Shown piece by piece: positions 1 to 7,968 of a DNA stretch of 64,000 bases (its first letter is position 1; each line of letters opens with the position of its first letter). The DNA is taken from assembly GCA_021732845.1 (NCBI GenBank), contig JAKFUF010000011.1, forward strand, positions 62,001-126,000, written 5' to 3'. Origin of the DNA: Planctomycetaceae bacterium (GTDB taxonomy: Bacteria > Planctomycetota > Planctomycetia > Planctomycetales > Planctomycetaceae). Under the pieces are notes generated by a model. The model was given only the letters and a program-made list of their open reading frames with translations, did not search any database and had not been told where the DNA came from. Made by a program: the position numbers and the translations under genes.

Positions 1-1
1 C

Positions 2-2752
2 ACGCTGGTCAGCATCGTGGCCGCCAGCGGACCGGCGAAGAACGGGCGGATCCCGATTGAGGATGGATCTTGGATTGTTCCCGCCAACTGGGATTCGTCC
101 GAGGTGATTGACATCCAGTGTGAATCTTCAACAGGCCGGCGACGGGAGTTTCCGCAGGGAGTTCTTGAGCGCTATCGGGTCACGCTTCGCCGGACGATTC
201 CGTTCCACATTGGCGATGCGCTGGCAATCGCGGAGGTTAATTTCAAAACCACGGGAGCCGTTTCCGATGACTTGATGCCGCGCGACGCGGATGGCCATCC
301 CGCCGACATCGTGGTGCCAACAAGTGTGGCGGAGCGCCTGGGGCTGGCTGCCAAAACTGTCCAGGCATGTGAGGTGCGTCGTGTCGGCCAACCGGCCGTT
401 GATGTCTTGAAGGCGCGGGCGGTGGGGGCCTATTCGCTGATTACGATGCGACCGCATTGCGGGAAGCGAGTCTTGAGACCCGGCGTGCGGATGACTGCGG
501 AACAACTGCAGTGGCTCCAGGAGCGCAGCTTGTTCGCGCTGCTCGCCGAATTCACGAGTCTGCGGTCGGATGACCTGCAGAATCGTCCGCTGCTGGCAGC
601 CCTGGCCGATGGAGAGTTGTCGAACGTCGAGTCCCTCGTCCCGGCTGCGCCGGAATCGCTGTTTGAAGTGCAGGAATATCTTTGGGCTCTGGGGGTGGGC
701 GTTGCACTCAGCCCATCAGAGCACTGTGTCCAAGCGGTGCTCTGGCCCGCCGCTGATGCGGAGATCGTCGAGAGATCACATGGAGCAATTCGCAAGCCCG
801 AGACGCTCAACTACCGCACCTACCTCCCCGAACCGGGAGGGCTGTTCTGTACAACGGTGTTTGGTCCCGAAGATTCACTGCTCCGCCGGCGCAGTGCGGG
901 GCATATCGAGTTGTCGGAGCCCGTGATTCCGATTTTGTGGAGGCTGGGACCAGAACCGATCCTGGGGCAGATTCTCCAACTGTCGGAGCAGGATCTGGAA
1001 GCAATTATCTTCAGGCAATCAACGGTTTTTGTCCGTGATGGCGAGGTGAGTCTCAGGCCGGTGGACCAGCTTAAAAAGGACTCAGACAACGACGGCGGGA
1101 TGGACTTAGGGACCGGGTGTGACGCCATCGCTGCACTGTTGCTGAGACTGCCGCCAGCTTCAATTCCCGCCGCCTTCGGTCCGGCGGGCGAACGATTTTT
1201 CACCCGCTCGATTGCGATGGTGCCTCCGGATCTCCGCCCGCTTGTCCGGCTGGCGAACGGAAATTTCGCGACATCCGACTTGAATGACATGTATCGGCTG
1301 CTCACCAATCGCAACAACCGGCTGCGCAAGCTCAAGGATCTCAATGCGCCAGAGGTCATCATTCACAATGAGATCCAGCAACTGCAGCGAGAGGTTGATC
1401 GACTGCATGCGAACAGCTTCCTGCCCGCGTCCCGCCAACTCATGGGAAGCGCCCATCGCCCGCTGGTCAGTCTGCTCGACCTGCTGACGCACCAAATCAT
1501 GACGGCTGCCGAGCGCGTCGTGGAATGGTGTGGTCAGGCGCGCGGCGTCGCCTGCGCTAGCGTCGCGCCGCAGACGGTCCACATCCCCGCCGATATCTTC
1601 GACGAACTGCAACTGACGGAGGCGCACCCCGTCTTGCTGACCTCCGCCTGTGGCTCATTTCTGGCCCGCCGTCCCCATAGAATTGACGGCCCGGTGATGT
1701 TGCTCACGCCGGAGGATGCGGCGCTCCTGCTCGAACCTGAATCGACCGTGGTTGTCCACCGACTCATCACAGCCGCTGCAAGAGCCGAGGCGATGCAGCT
1801 TCTGAATGACGGATCCGGTCATGAGGCGCGGCGCATTCCAGGAGGCGACTGGTGTCAGTCAGACGATCCGCAGTCCATCAGCCAGCAGATCATTCTTGCG
1901 GCCTCGAACCGGCGGAAGACTCAGATGAAGTCGTTGCGGGGGGTGGCATTGTTCGGCACCGGTGCGGTCACGTCGGATCCGCCGGATGCATCGATCGATC
2001 GTAAAGATGTTGAGGCACATTGGATCGAGAAACCCGCCAAAAAAGACCCGAATCTGCCATCATTCGAGGAGATGGCGGAGGTGATTCGAGGCCATGCCCG
2101 GCCCGGCTGCATCTTTCATGTGGAGCGGGCCGCGGTAGAACCAGACGCTGGCCAAGGTCGGATTGGTGGACTCCCGTGGATGCCTCCTGGAAGTCGATGG
2201 CCACGGAATCTCAATGGACAACCATACGACTTTGTCGGACAGTTCCCGTTGGATGCTGCCCGCAGCAGTGGCTGCCTGCCATTCGATGTGCCACCGGGCT
2301 CGATCTTGACGGTGTTCGCCGCCGAGGAGTGGGATCATACCGCCTCCAGCCGCGATGGGTCACTGGTGGTCCACGGGAGCCACGACCTGCAGCGACTGCA
2401 ACCACCGCATGACGGCTACCGGCCAGGCAAACCCTGTAAAGTGGTTCCCGAAATCGTTTCGTTGTATCCCAGTCTCGATGAAGCCCTGCTGATCATCGAC
2501 TGGGAACTGGACTCGCCGAGTCGCAAGGCTGTCAGCCAACTGAAGGCGAAGTACGAGAAGGAGTTCTTCAACCCCGCTGACAAATCGCGCATCGGCGGCT
2601 ATCCGCACTGGATCCAATCCGCGGTGGACATCGCCTTCGTCGCCCAGATCAGCACGGATGAAGTGTCCGATCTCAATTTCGGAGACAGCGGAGCGATTTA
2701 CATCCATGGGTCTTCGCCGGAAGACCTGGAGGCGTTCATTCAGTGCTATTGA
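2..2752 (+). CDS. RNA polymerase beta/beta'-derived chimera with C-terminal YwqG (DUF1963) domain, 5' partial
   Basis: The reading frame is open to the left edge, so the gene probably starts outside the window; the first internal start is GTG at 17 (911 residues, numbering used here). Residues about 15-235 follow the C-terminal part of RpoB: a VGDKMAGRHGNKG-region equivalent near 66-82, DGHPADIV (93-99), [14 protein letters not shown] (137-150), [10 protein letters not shown] and a [10 protein letters not shown] stretch. Residues about 255-545 follow the RpoC N-terminus: [45 protein letters not shown] and NRNNRLRKL. The catalytic RpoB lysines, the RpoC zinc-ribbon cysteines and the NADFDGD loop are not present, so it should not polymerise RNA. 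Residues about 690-911 look like YwqG/DUF1963 ([16 protein letters not shown] and [10 protein letters not shown]). Domain identities are read by eye but the match is extensive and collinear. The function is unknown. Confidence 0.85.
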   Translation, partial: TLVSIVAASGPAKNGRIPIEDGSWIVPANWDSSEVIDIQCESSTGRRREFPQGVLERYRVTLRRTIPFHIGDALAIAEVNFKTTGAVSDDLMPRDADGHPADIVVPTSVAERLGLAAKTVQACEVRRVGQPAVDVLKARAVGAYSLITMRPHCGKRVLRPGVRMTAEQLQWLQERSLFALLAEFTSLRSDDLQNRPLLAALADGELSNVESLVPAAPESLFEVQEYLWALGVGVALSPSEHCVQAVLWPAADAEIVERSHGAIRKPETLNYRTYLPEPGGLFCTTVFGPEDSLLRRRSAGHIELSEPVIPILWRLGPEPILGQILQLSEQDLEAIIFRQSTVFVRDGEVSLRPVDQLKKDSDNDGGMDLGTGCDAIAALLLRLPPASIPAAFGPAGERFFTRSIAMVPPDLRPLVRLANGNFATSDLNDMYRLLTNRNNRLRKLKDLNAPEVIIHNEIQQLQREVDRLHANSFLPASRQLMGSAHRPLVSLLDLLTHQIMTAAERVVEWCGQARGVACASVAPQTVHIPADIFDELQLTEAHPVLLTSACGSFLARRPHRIDGPVMLLTPEDAALLLEPESTVVVHRLITAAARAEAMQLLNDGSGHEARRIPGGDWCQSDDPQSISQQIILAASNRRKTQMKSLRGVALFGTGAVTSDPPDASIDRKDVEAHWIEKPAKKDPNLPSFEEMAEVIRGHARPGCIFHVERAAVEPDAGQGRIGGLPWMPPGSRWPRNLNGQPYDFVGQFPLDAARSSGCLPFDVPPGSILTVFAAEEWDHTASSRDGSLVVHGSHDLQRLQPPHDGYRPGKPCKVVPEIVSLYPSLDEALLIIDWELDSPSRKAVSQLKAKYEKEFFNPADKSRIGGYPHWIQSAVDIAFVAQISTDEVSDLNFGDSGAIYIHGSSPEDLEAFIQCY

Positions 2753-3043
2753 AGCGACGCCAGAGTGAGGGACCCGACAAGTGTCGTTTTCGGCTTGACG
2801 GGTCTGGAAACCGACCTCAGATCAGGTGCTTGAAACAATAGTGCCTTATGCTGGATACATCACTACTTCAGATGACATTCTTCGTTCCCTTCGTTTGCTT
2901 CTGTTCAAAATTCCTCAGGTCAACACAGGTTACCGTTACAGCGGTTATTTTTCGGCGATGTCCGAGTGAGCATCGCGTTCAGAAAAAAGTTCTGAACAGA
3001 AGGGAACAAAGGAAACGAAGATAAAGGGGGAAACGGCCAAATG
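2753..3043. other. Intergenic stretch with an imperfect inverted repeat
   Basis: No gene is visible. Two AT-richer arms at about 2880-2908 and 2994-3021 (TTCTGTTCA and TGAACAGAA cores) are imperfect inverted copies of each other, so this may be a degenerate small repeat element between two convergent genes. Confidence 0.4.
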
Positions 3044-3074
3044 GAAAAAGGGCCGCAAAATTGCGCCCTTTTTC
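3044..3074. terminator. Bidirectional rho-independent terminator
   Basis: AAAAAGGGCCGC and GCGCCCTTTTT arms face each other across a short AT loop, giving an A-tract on one side and a T-tract on the other. It lies between the convergent ends of the polymerase-like gene and the STAS-like gene and could serve both. Confidence 0.7.
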
Positions 3075-3119
3075 TTGCCTTCTCCAAGTGTTCAGCCGGC
3101 TGACATCACGCCCGGCCGC

Positions 3120-3560
3120 TCAGCGGGCGGCGTAGGCCAGTTGGTCTGCGACATCGACTTCGTCTTCCTCGACTTCCGGCTCATCGCCTTCCACCATCGC
3201 GGTGTCGTGTTCCGGGCGGAGTTCGTAGCCACCGTCACCGATCGGCTGGAAGAACCGGCTGAACCACAGCATCCGCTTCACGTTCGGCTGTGGCTGGAAC
3301 AGGTAGACCTGAACACCTTCGTCCCACCAGTCGAACAACATGCCGAAGAAGCCACTGGGAATGTATTTGACGAAGGTCATGTCGACGCCAACGGCCCGGC
3401 GGCGGTCGCCGCGAATCAAGCGGGTCAGCGATTCCCGCAGCAGTGCCAGATCGGCACCATCCCAAATCTCCATTTCGCCAACATACAGGACAATCACCTC
3501 GTCGTTGAACGTGGCCACGTCGTGTGACTCAACCCGGCAGAACTTCTTGCTGGCAGCCAT
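3120..3560 (-). CDS. STAS-domain-like protein
   Basis: The 146-residue protein has the layout of a STAS (anti-sigma factor antagonist) fold: a beta strand with FNDEVIVLYVG, a helix with LALLRESLTRLI, a strand reading AVGVDMTFVKYIPSG followed by FFGMLFDWWDEG, and a later strand (VQVYLF). The usual phosphorylatable Ser/Thr position appears as YIPSGFFG. The tail is acidic (GDEPEVEEDEVD). The start at 3560 is preferred over an upstream in-frame ATG at 3608 because AAGGAT lies just upstream. No partner kinase or phosphatase is adjacent. The assignment is by fold pattern only and the protein could instead be a structural STAS relative. Confidence 0.55.
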   Translation of the reverse strand: MAASKKFCRVESHDVATFNDEVIVLYVGEMEIWDGADLALLRESLTRLIRGDRRRAVGVDMTFVKYIPSGFFGMLFDWWDEGVQVYLFQPQPNVKRMLWFSRFFQPIGDGGYELRPEHDTAMVEGDEPEVEEDEVDVADQLAYAAR

Positions 3561-3813
3561 GGCGATCCTTGGTGTTTGGCACTGGAGGCAGTTGTCAGAT
3601 GTTGACAATGCCTTAACGCAAACTCCGGACCATGTTGTTTCGGATCAATTGGAAACGTCGCATCTTGTTCTTCAGACTTGATTTGCAAAGAATACGCCAC
3701 TTGTATGCAAACGTTGACAGTGTTGCGGAACTGAAACATCCGCGTGGCCAATGTGGAGCCCGCACAACTTTGAGGACCCAGCCGGCGGCCGGCGTGCACC
3801 TCAATGGGTTCGC

Positions 3814-4059
3814 TCATTTCCTTCTGGCGTCGAGGATCGCCCTGACCAGATCCTCCGGGACGCTGGATTCGTCCGCGTCAGTCGGCAGGGGTTTGAAGGC
3901 CTGCTGGCCGAGGCGGACCGTTGTGCGGTACGTGTTCAGATAATTGACGCACGCCGGACAAACGGCGAGATGCTCCTCGAACCGCACACGTTCTTCGGGC
4001 GTGACGTTCCCTTCCGCGTAGTTCATAAGGAACTCGATGACTTCGCGGCAGGTCAGCAT
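3814..4059 (-). CDS. Putative zinc-finger anti-sigma factor (zf-HC2 family)
   Basis: This 81-residue protein carries the zf-HC2/ZAS signature: Cys4 near the start and H30-x3-C34-x2-C37 in EEHLAVCPACVNYL. No membrane segment is visible, so it is a soluble anti-sigma factor, in keeping with metal or redox sensing rather than envelope sensing. Its ATG overlaps the end of the upstream sigma-factor gene by 7 nt, which implies translational coupling and a 1:1 pair. Established for the family: the zinc-binding helix bundle sequesters an ECF sigma factor. Inference: it holds the neighbouring sigma factor until a metal or thiol stress occurs, and the target may be the divergent bufferin operon. Confidence 0.8.
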   Translation of the reverse strand: MLTCREVIEFLMNYAEGNVTPEERVRFEEHLAVCPACVNYLNTYRTTVRLGQQAFKPLPTDADESSVPEDLVRAILDARRK

Positions 4060-4673
4060 GGTTCATGTCCACGGAAATGAGCGTCCAGTCTGGTCCTCAG
4101 GGCCTGCCGGGCCCGGTGCAGCCGCGTGTTCACTGCCGTCAACGTCACCCCGAGCAACCGGGCGGTCTCGTCAGTGCTCAGCTCTTCGATGTCGCGCAGC
4201 AGCAGGACTGTTCGATACAACTCTGGCAACCGCTCGATATTTTCACGAACAACCTTCCTCAGCTCGCGCTGTTCGGCAAGTGAGTCGGCCGTCTGGTCCC
4301 AGGCCGTGGCCGGTTCAGCCGCGTGACCATCGGCGACAAACTGCGGCAAAAGGTCGTCAATGTTTTGTTCCGGGCGCCGTTTCCGGCTCCGCAACTTCAT
4401 CAGTGCCGAATTGACGGAAATCCGGTGCAACCACGTCGACAGGCTGCACTGCCCGTCGAACTGGTGCAGCGATTTGAAGGCCGAGAGGAAGGCATCCTGA
4501 ACGGCATCGCGGGCATCTTCGTCGTTTTGCAGCAGCCGTCGGGCCACCGCGATGAGCCGCGCGCCATGCTGGCGGACCAGCAGTTCATACGCCGTGTCGT
4601 CTCCAGACCTCAATGCCGCCAAGTATGCAGCGTCATCGGCATGCGTGTTGGGCGTGACCTGCAGATCGGACAT
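4053..4673 (-). CDS. ECF-type RNA polymerase sigma factor
   Basis: A 206-residue sigma-70 family ECF protein. Region 2 is visible as AYELLVRQHGARLIAVARRL and EDARDAVQDAFLSAFKSL, and region 4 as LPELYRTVLLLRDIEELS followed by DETARLLGVTLTAVNTRLHRAR with its helix-turn-helix. The frame stays open upstream to 5105, but the ATG at 4673 fits the normal ECF N-terminus and the extra residues resemble nothing. No clear Shine-Dalgarno is seen at this start. The gene overlaps its anti-sigma gene and is divergent from bufA across 317 bp, so autoregulation plus control of the bufferin operon is the simplest model, although no promoter motif was identified with confidence. Confidence 0.88.
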   Translation of the reverse strand: MSDLQVTPNTHADDAAYLAALRSGDDTAYELLVRQHGARLIAVARRLLQNDEDARDAVQDAFLSAFKSLHQFDGQCSLSTWLHRISVNSALMKLRSRKRRPEQNIDDLLPQFVADGHAAEPATAWDQTADSLAEQRELRKVVRENIERLPELYRTVLLLRDIEELSTDETARLLGVTLTAVNTRLHRARQALRTRLDAHFRGHEPC

Positions 4674-4734
4674 GACGGACGTCAGTGACCGTGGAACATG
4701 AAGGGGTGTCGGAGACACGACAGAACCGATTCTC

Positions 4735-4751
4735 GAATTCTTGAAGAATTC
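4735..4751. promoter_or_regulatory. Perfect 17-bp palindrome between sigma factor and bufA
   Basis: GAATTCTT-G-AAGAATTC is a perfect inverted repeat located 61 bp upstream of the sigma-factor start and 240 bp upstream of bufA. It could be an operator in this divergent intergenic region. It could also be chance; there is no second copy in the region. Confidence 0.3.
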
Positions 4752-4990
4752 CTGCAACTGTGGCTCCCGTCCGGCATCCAAGAAAGGGTCAGCCACGCCG
4801 CGTTGATTCCAGACGCGGGGCAGCGATGGCCGACAATTTTGCCCATCCCGTGGCTCAAAACATCCGGGTCCAACGGGAAGTTCTCCAGTGTTTCGCTGCG
4901 CCTGCGGTGCGCTCTCATTGCGGTGTTGAGTGCCCGCGGGTGGCGGTTCGAATTTTCGTGTGAAGCATTCCCAACCTGAGGAGAAGAGAG

Positions 4991-5476
4991 ATGCTCCGTT
5001 CGTCCCTGAACCGTCGTGATTTTTCGAAGCTGGCCGCAGCGGCCATGGGTGGCGTGGTGGTCGGGTCGCTGGCGTTCGGCGTGCCAGGCTGCAACAACGC
5101 CCCACCCGCCGGCGCGGGTGCCACGCCTCCTGCCGCCACGGCCGAAGCCACGCCCGCCAAGAGTGACTCCCATGCCTGCGCCGGCCTCAATGGCTGCAAG
5201 GGCCAGGGAGCCGATGGAAAGAACGCCTGTGCTGGACAGGGAACCTGTGCCACGGCCGGCATGCACCACGAGTGCAAGGGCCACAATGCCTGCAAAGGCG
5301 AGGGCGGCTGTGGCGAGAAGGGCGGTGCTGATGTCGGCAAGAATGAGTGCAAGGGGCACGGTGGCTGCGCGGTTCCCATGAAGGATGAGACCGCCTGGAA
5401 GAAGGCCCGCGAGAAGTTTGAAGCCAAGATGAAAGCCGATGGCAAGGAAGTCGGCCCGGCACCCGCCAAGTCCTGA
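4991..5476 (+). CDS. bufA: Bufferin-type metallophore precursor (BufA2-like)
   Basis: The 161-residue precursor begins with a twin-arginine signal ([15 protein letters not shown]) that ends in a possible lipobox, GVPGC (Cys about 34), then an Ala/Pro-rich linker. The core has nine cysteines, arranged as five C-x5-C units (CAGLNGC, CAGQGTC, CKGHNAC, CKGEGGC, CKGHGGC). The C-terminus is charged ([12 protein letters not shown]). A strong Shine-Dalgarno (GAGGAGAAGAGAG) precedes the ATG. Established for bufferins: DUF692/BufB converts core cysteines to copper-binding thiooxazole-type heterocycles with BufC as partner, and the peptide protects against copper. The gene order bufABCD supports the call. 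The Tat signal and the repeat density differ from the classic proteobacterial precursors. Confidence 0.8.
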   Translation: MLRSSLNRRDFSKLAAAAMGGVVVGSLAFGVPGCNNAPPAGAGATPPAATAEATPAKSDSHACAGLNGCKGQGADGKNACAGQGTCATAGMHHECKGHNACKGEGGCGEKGGADVGKNECKGHGGCAVPMKDETAWKKAREKFEAKMKADGKEVGPAPAKS

Positions 5477-5550
5477 TCCTCCTCCGATTCCGGCGGCAGA
5501 CTCTTTCACTGCCGCCGGCAGTTTGTCCTGACGCTTGTCTCAACCACTCC

Positions 5551-6444
5551 ATGACGGCTCGCGACGCGGAAACTCACATGCTCACTCTGGCTCAACCCGC
5601 TACCCGCCATCGTCTCGGTCTCCCCAATCTGGGGCTGGGGGTCGGACTGCGTTCTGTGCACTTTCCGTACATTCTCGAGCATTACCCAAAGGTCGATTGG
5701 TTCGAGGTGATTTCGGAAAACTTCATGGATTCGCGGGGCCGTCCGCGCTACGTTTTGGATCAGATTGCCGAGCGCTACCCCGTCGTCATGCACGGAGTCT
5801 CGCTCTCGATTGGGTCCACCGACCCGCTCGATTTTGATTATCTCGCCAAGCTCAAACGGCTGGCGAACGAAACCAAAGCCCGCTGGGTTTCCGATCACCT
5901 CTGCTGGACTGGCGTCCTGGGTCTCAATTCGCACGACCTGCTGCCGATTCCGCTGAATGACGAGTCGCTGGCGCATGTCTGCCACCGCATTCAGATCGTG
6001 CAGGATTTCCTCGAACGCCCGCTCGTGCTGGAGAACCCCAGCACGTATGTCACGTTTGCCGACTCAACGTACTCCGAATGGGAGTTCCTGTCGTTGATGG
6101 CCCTCGAAACGAACTGCGGCCTGCTGCTCGATGTCAACAACGTGTATGTCTCCAGCGTGAATCATGAATTCGACGCTGAGGACTACATTCGCCATGTGCC
6201 CCACGATCGCATCGTGCAGTTGCATCTCGCCGGCCACAGCACGTTCCCCACGCACCTGATTGACACGCACGATCACCCGGTGATTGATCAGGTGTGGGAA
6301 CTGTACGCCCTGGCCCACCAACTCACGGGCGGCGTCTCGACACTGCTGGAGTGGGACGCCGAGATCCCTCCGTTTCCGGTGGTGCATGCCGAGGTGCTGA
6401 AGGCGCGGGAGGCCGTGAGAACATTTTCGATTTTCGATTTGTGA
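5551..6444 (+). CDS. bufB: DUF692 multinuclear iron enzyme of bufferin maturation (BufB/MbnB family)
   Basis: A 297-residue TIM-barrel protein of the DUF692 family. Conserved pieces are [84 protein letters not shown] and LLEWDAEIP, which supply the His, Asp and Glu iron ligands of the family. Family members oxidise peptide cysteines to oxazolone/thioamide or thiooxazole groups using two or three iron atoms, with a DUF2063 partner. The enzyme acts in the cytoplasm on the product of the preceding gene. The start is either ATG 5551 or ATG 5578; the conserved domain begins after both. The length is normal for the family. Confidence 0.92.
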   Translation: MTARDAETHMLTLAQPATRHRLGLPNLGLGVGLRSVHFPYILEHYPKVDWFEVISENFMDSRGRPRYVLDQIAERYPVVMHGVSLSIGSTDPLDFDYLAKLKRLANETKARWVSDHLCWTGVLGLNSHDLLPIPLNDESLAHVCHRIQIVQDFLERPLVLENPSTYVTFADSTYSEWEFLSLMALETNCGLLLDVNNVYVSSVNHEFDAEDYIRHVPHDRIVQLHLAGHSTFPTHLIDTHDHPVIDQVWELYALAHQLTGGVSTLLEWDAEIPPFPVVHAEVLKAREAVRTFSIFDL

Positions 6445-6462
6445 TTTTCGATTTGGGTCGAA

Positions 6463-7365
6463 GTGATGGCGCTCCGTTCTTCTGTCCTTCCAAGTCTTGA
6501 GGCCGAAATGTTGGCTAAAACGGGCGAGCGGTCCCTGCTGCGGCTGGAGTCGTGGATGCTGGCCGCGATCACTTCTCCACAGGGCGTTCCCGAGCGTGTC
6601 AATTCGCGGGAAGAGCGGCCGTTCATTCACGAGACGAACACATGGGATGCCCGATCGCGGATGGAAGTTTACTGGAGTGCCTTCCGCATTCGGCTGCAGG
6701 AGTGCATGGCCGTCGACTACCCGACTTTCAAACTGGCGGTGGGCGATGAGTTGTTTGAGAACTTCGTGGCGGAGTACTTGGAGGCGCATCCGCCGCAAAG
6801 TTACACGCTCGGGCGGTTGGGGATGAAGTTTCCGGACTTTCTGTCGGCATCGCGTCCCAGGCGTGAAAGCGCTGACACACCCGACTGGGCCGACTATCTG
6901 GCAGATCTCGCCCGGTTTGAGCTAACCCTGAGCGAAGTCTTTGATGGTGCCGGATTGGAGTCGCACCCCGGAGCCGCACCCTCCCGATTTCAGGATCTGT
7001 CGAGCCTGAACGGCGAAGAGTTCGTGAATCTACGGTTTCAGGTGGCCCCTTGTCTCAGACTGCTGACCACCCGCTTTGCCGTCCGTGACCATTACCTGTC
7101 ACTGAAGCAAGGCCGGGCAGAGGAGCCGGTACCAGCCTCACAGCACATGGCGGTGACGCGCGTCAACTACGCCGTCAAGCATTATGAACTGTCCCGCGTG
7201 CAGTGGCAGTTGCTGTGTGCCCTGCGAAACGGCGACTCCCTGGGGGCCGCCCTCGAACAGGCATGCGAGGCACACCCCGAAGCCTGCGAGACGATCGCAG
7301 TACAACTCGGTCCTTGGTTTCAAACCTGGACGGCCGCCAACTTCTTCCAATCCATCACGCTGTAA
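6463..7365 (+). CDS. bufC: DUF2063 partner protein of bufferin maturation (BufC/MbnC-like)
   Basis: A protein of up to 300 residues with the DUF2063 pattern: LRLESWMLAAITSPQGVP near the start, then RMEVYWSAFRIRLQECMAVD, YPTFKLAVGDELFENFVAEY and HPPQSYTLGRLGMKFPDFL. In the methanobactin and bufferin systems this protein binds the DUF692 enzyme and presents the precursor peptide. It starts 18 nt after bufB, or 63 nt after it if the second ATG at 6508, which fits the conserved N-terminus better, is used. The short gap contains a GATTTTCGATTT repeat that is also seen in other intergenic spots of this window. Confidence 0.85.
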   Translation: MMALRSSVLPSLEAEMLAKTGERSLLRLESWMLAAITSPQGVPERVNSREERPFIHETNTWDARSRMEVYWSAFRIRLQECMAVDYPTFKLAVGDELFENFVAEYLEAHPPQSYTLGRLGMKFPDFLSASRPRRESADTPDWADYLADLARFELTLSEVFDGAGLESHPGAAPSRFQDLSSLNGEEFVNLRFQVAPCLRLLTTRFAVRDHYLSLKQGRAEEPVPASQHMAVTRVNYAVKHYELSRVQWQLLCALRNGDSLGAALEQACEAHPEACETIAVQLGPWFQTWTAANFFQSITL

Positions 7366-7425
7366 ATCTTCCGACGACCTCCGTCTCTCATGTGAACCAA
7401 TCAACACCGTCAAGGAATCGAAATC

Positions 7426-7968
7426 ATGTCCATGATGCGCCGTGCCTACTCGATGCAGATCGATTTGATGACCCGCGTTCAACCGGTGCTGCTATTGGCG
7501 ATTCGCCTCTACTGGGGCTGGCAGTTCTTTTTGACGGGACGCGGAAAACTGATGAACCTCGAACGGACCGCCGCGTTCTTCGACAGCCTCGGGATTCCGC
7601 TGCCAATGCTGAACGCCGGCATGGCCGGCACCACCGAATGCCTCGGCGGACTGTTGATGCTGGCCGGTCTGGGGTCACGCATGACAACCATTCCACTCGT
7701 CGCCACGATGCTGGTGGCTTACGCCACCGCGCACCAGGCAGAACTGGGCGCGCTGTTCAACAACCCCGATGCCTTTGTTTCCGCTCCGCCGTTCCTTTTC
7801 CTGTTGGCCTCGCTGATGGTCATGATCTTTGGCCCCGGCTGGATCTCTGCCGACGGAATGCTGCAGCACTTCTGCTTCGGGAAATGCCCGCTGAATTCGA
7901 GCCGGCCTGCGGCACCCTCCGCAACCTCTGACATGCACACGCAACCTGTCGTTGCATCACACCGTTGA
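7426..7968 (+). CDS. bufD: DoxX-family membrane protein of the bufferin operon
   Basis: This 180-residue protein has the DoxX signature: an N-terminal arginine-anchored helix with LLLAIRLYWGWQFFLTGRGKL, then FFDSLGIPLP, GTTECLGGLLMLAGL, a third helix (IPLVATMLVAYAT) and a fourth (FLFLLASLMVMIFGPGW). Four membrane segments are expected. DoxX proteins are regular members of bufferin and methanobactin-like operons; their exact role is unknown. It is the last gene of the buf operon and its 3' end overlaps the convergent transglutaminase gene by 12 bp. Confidence 0.85.
   Translation: MSMMRRAYSMQIDLMTRVQPVLLLAIRLYWGWQFFLTGRGKLMNLERTAAFFDSLGIPLPMLNAGMAGTTECLGGLLMLAGLGSRMTTIPLVATMLVAYATAHQAELGALFNNPDAFVSAPPFLFLLASLMVMIFGPGWISADGMLQHFCFGKCPLNSSRPAAPSATSDMHTQPVVASHR

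Noticed and set aside
4682-5509. 275-residue protein on the minus strand
   Set aside because: It is antisense to bufA and has only Ala/Gly-rich sequence; bufA has the ribosome site and operon context.
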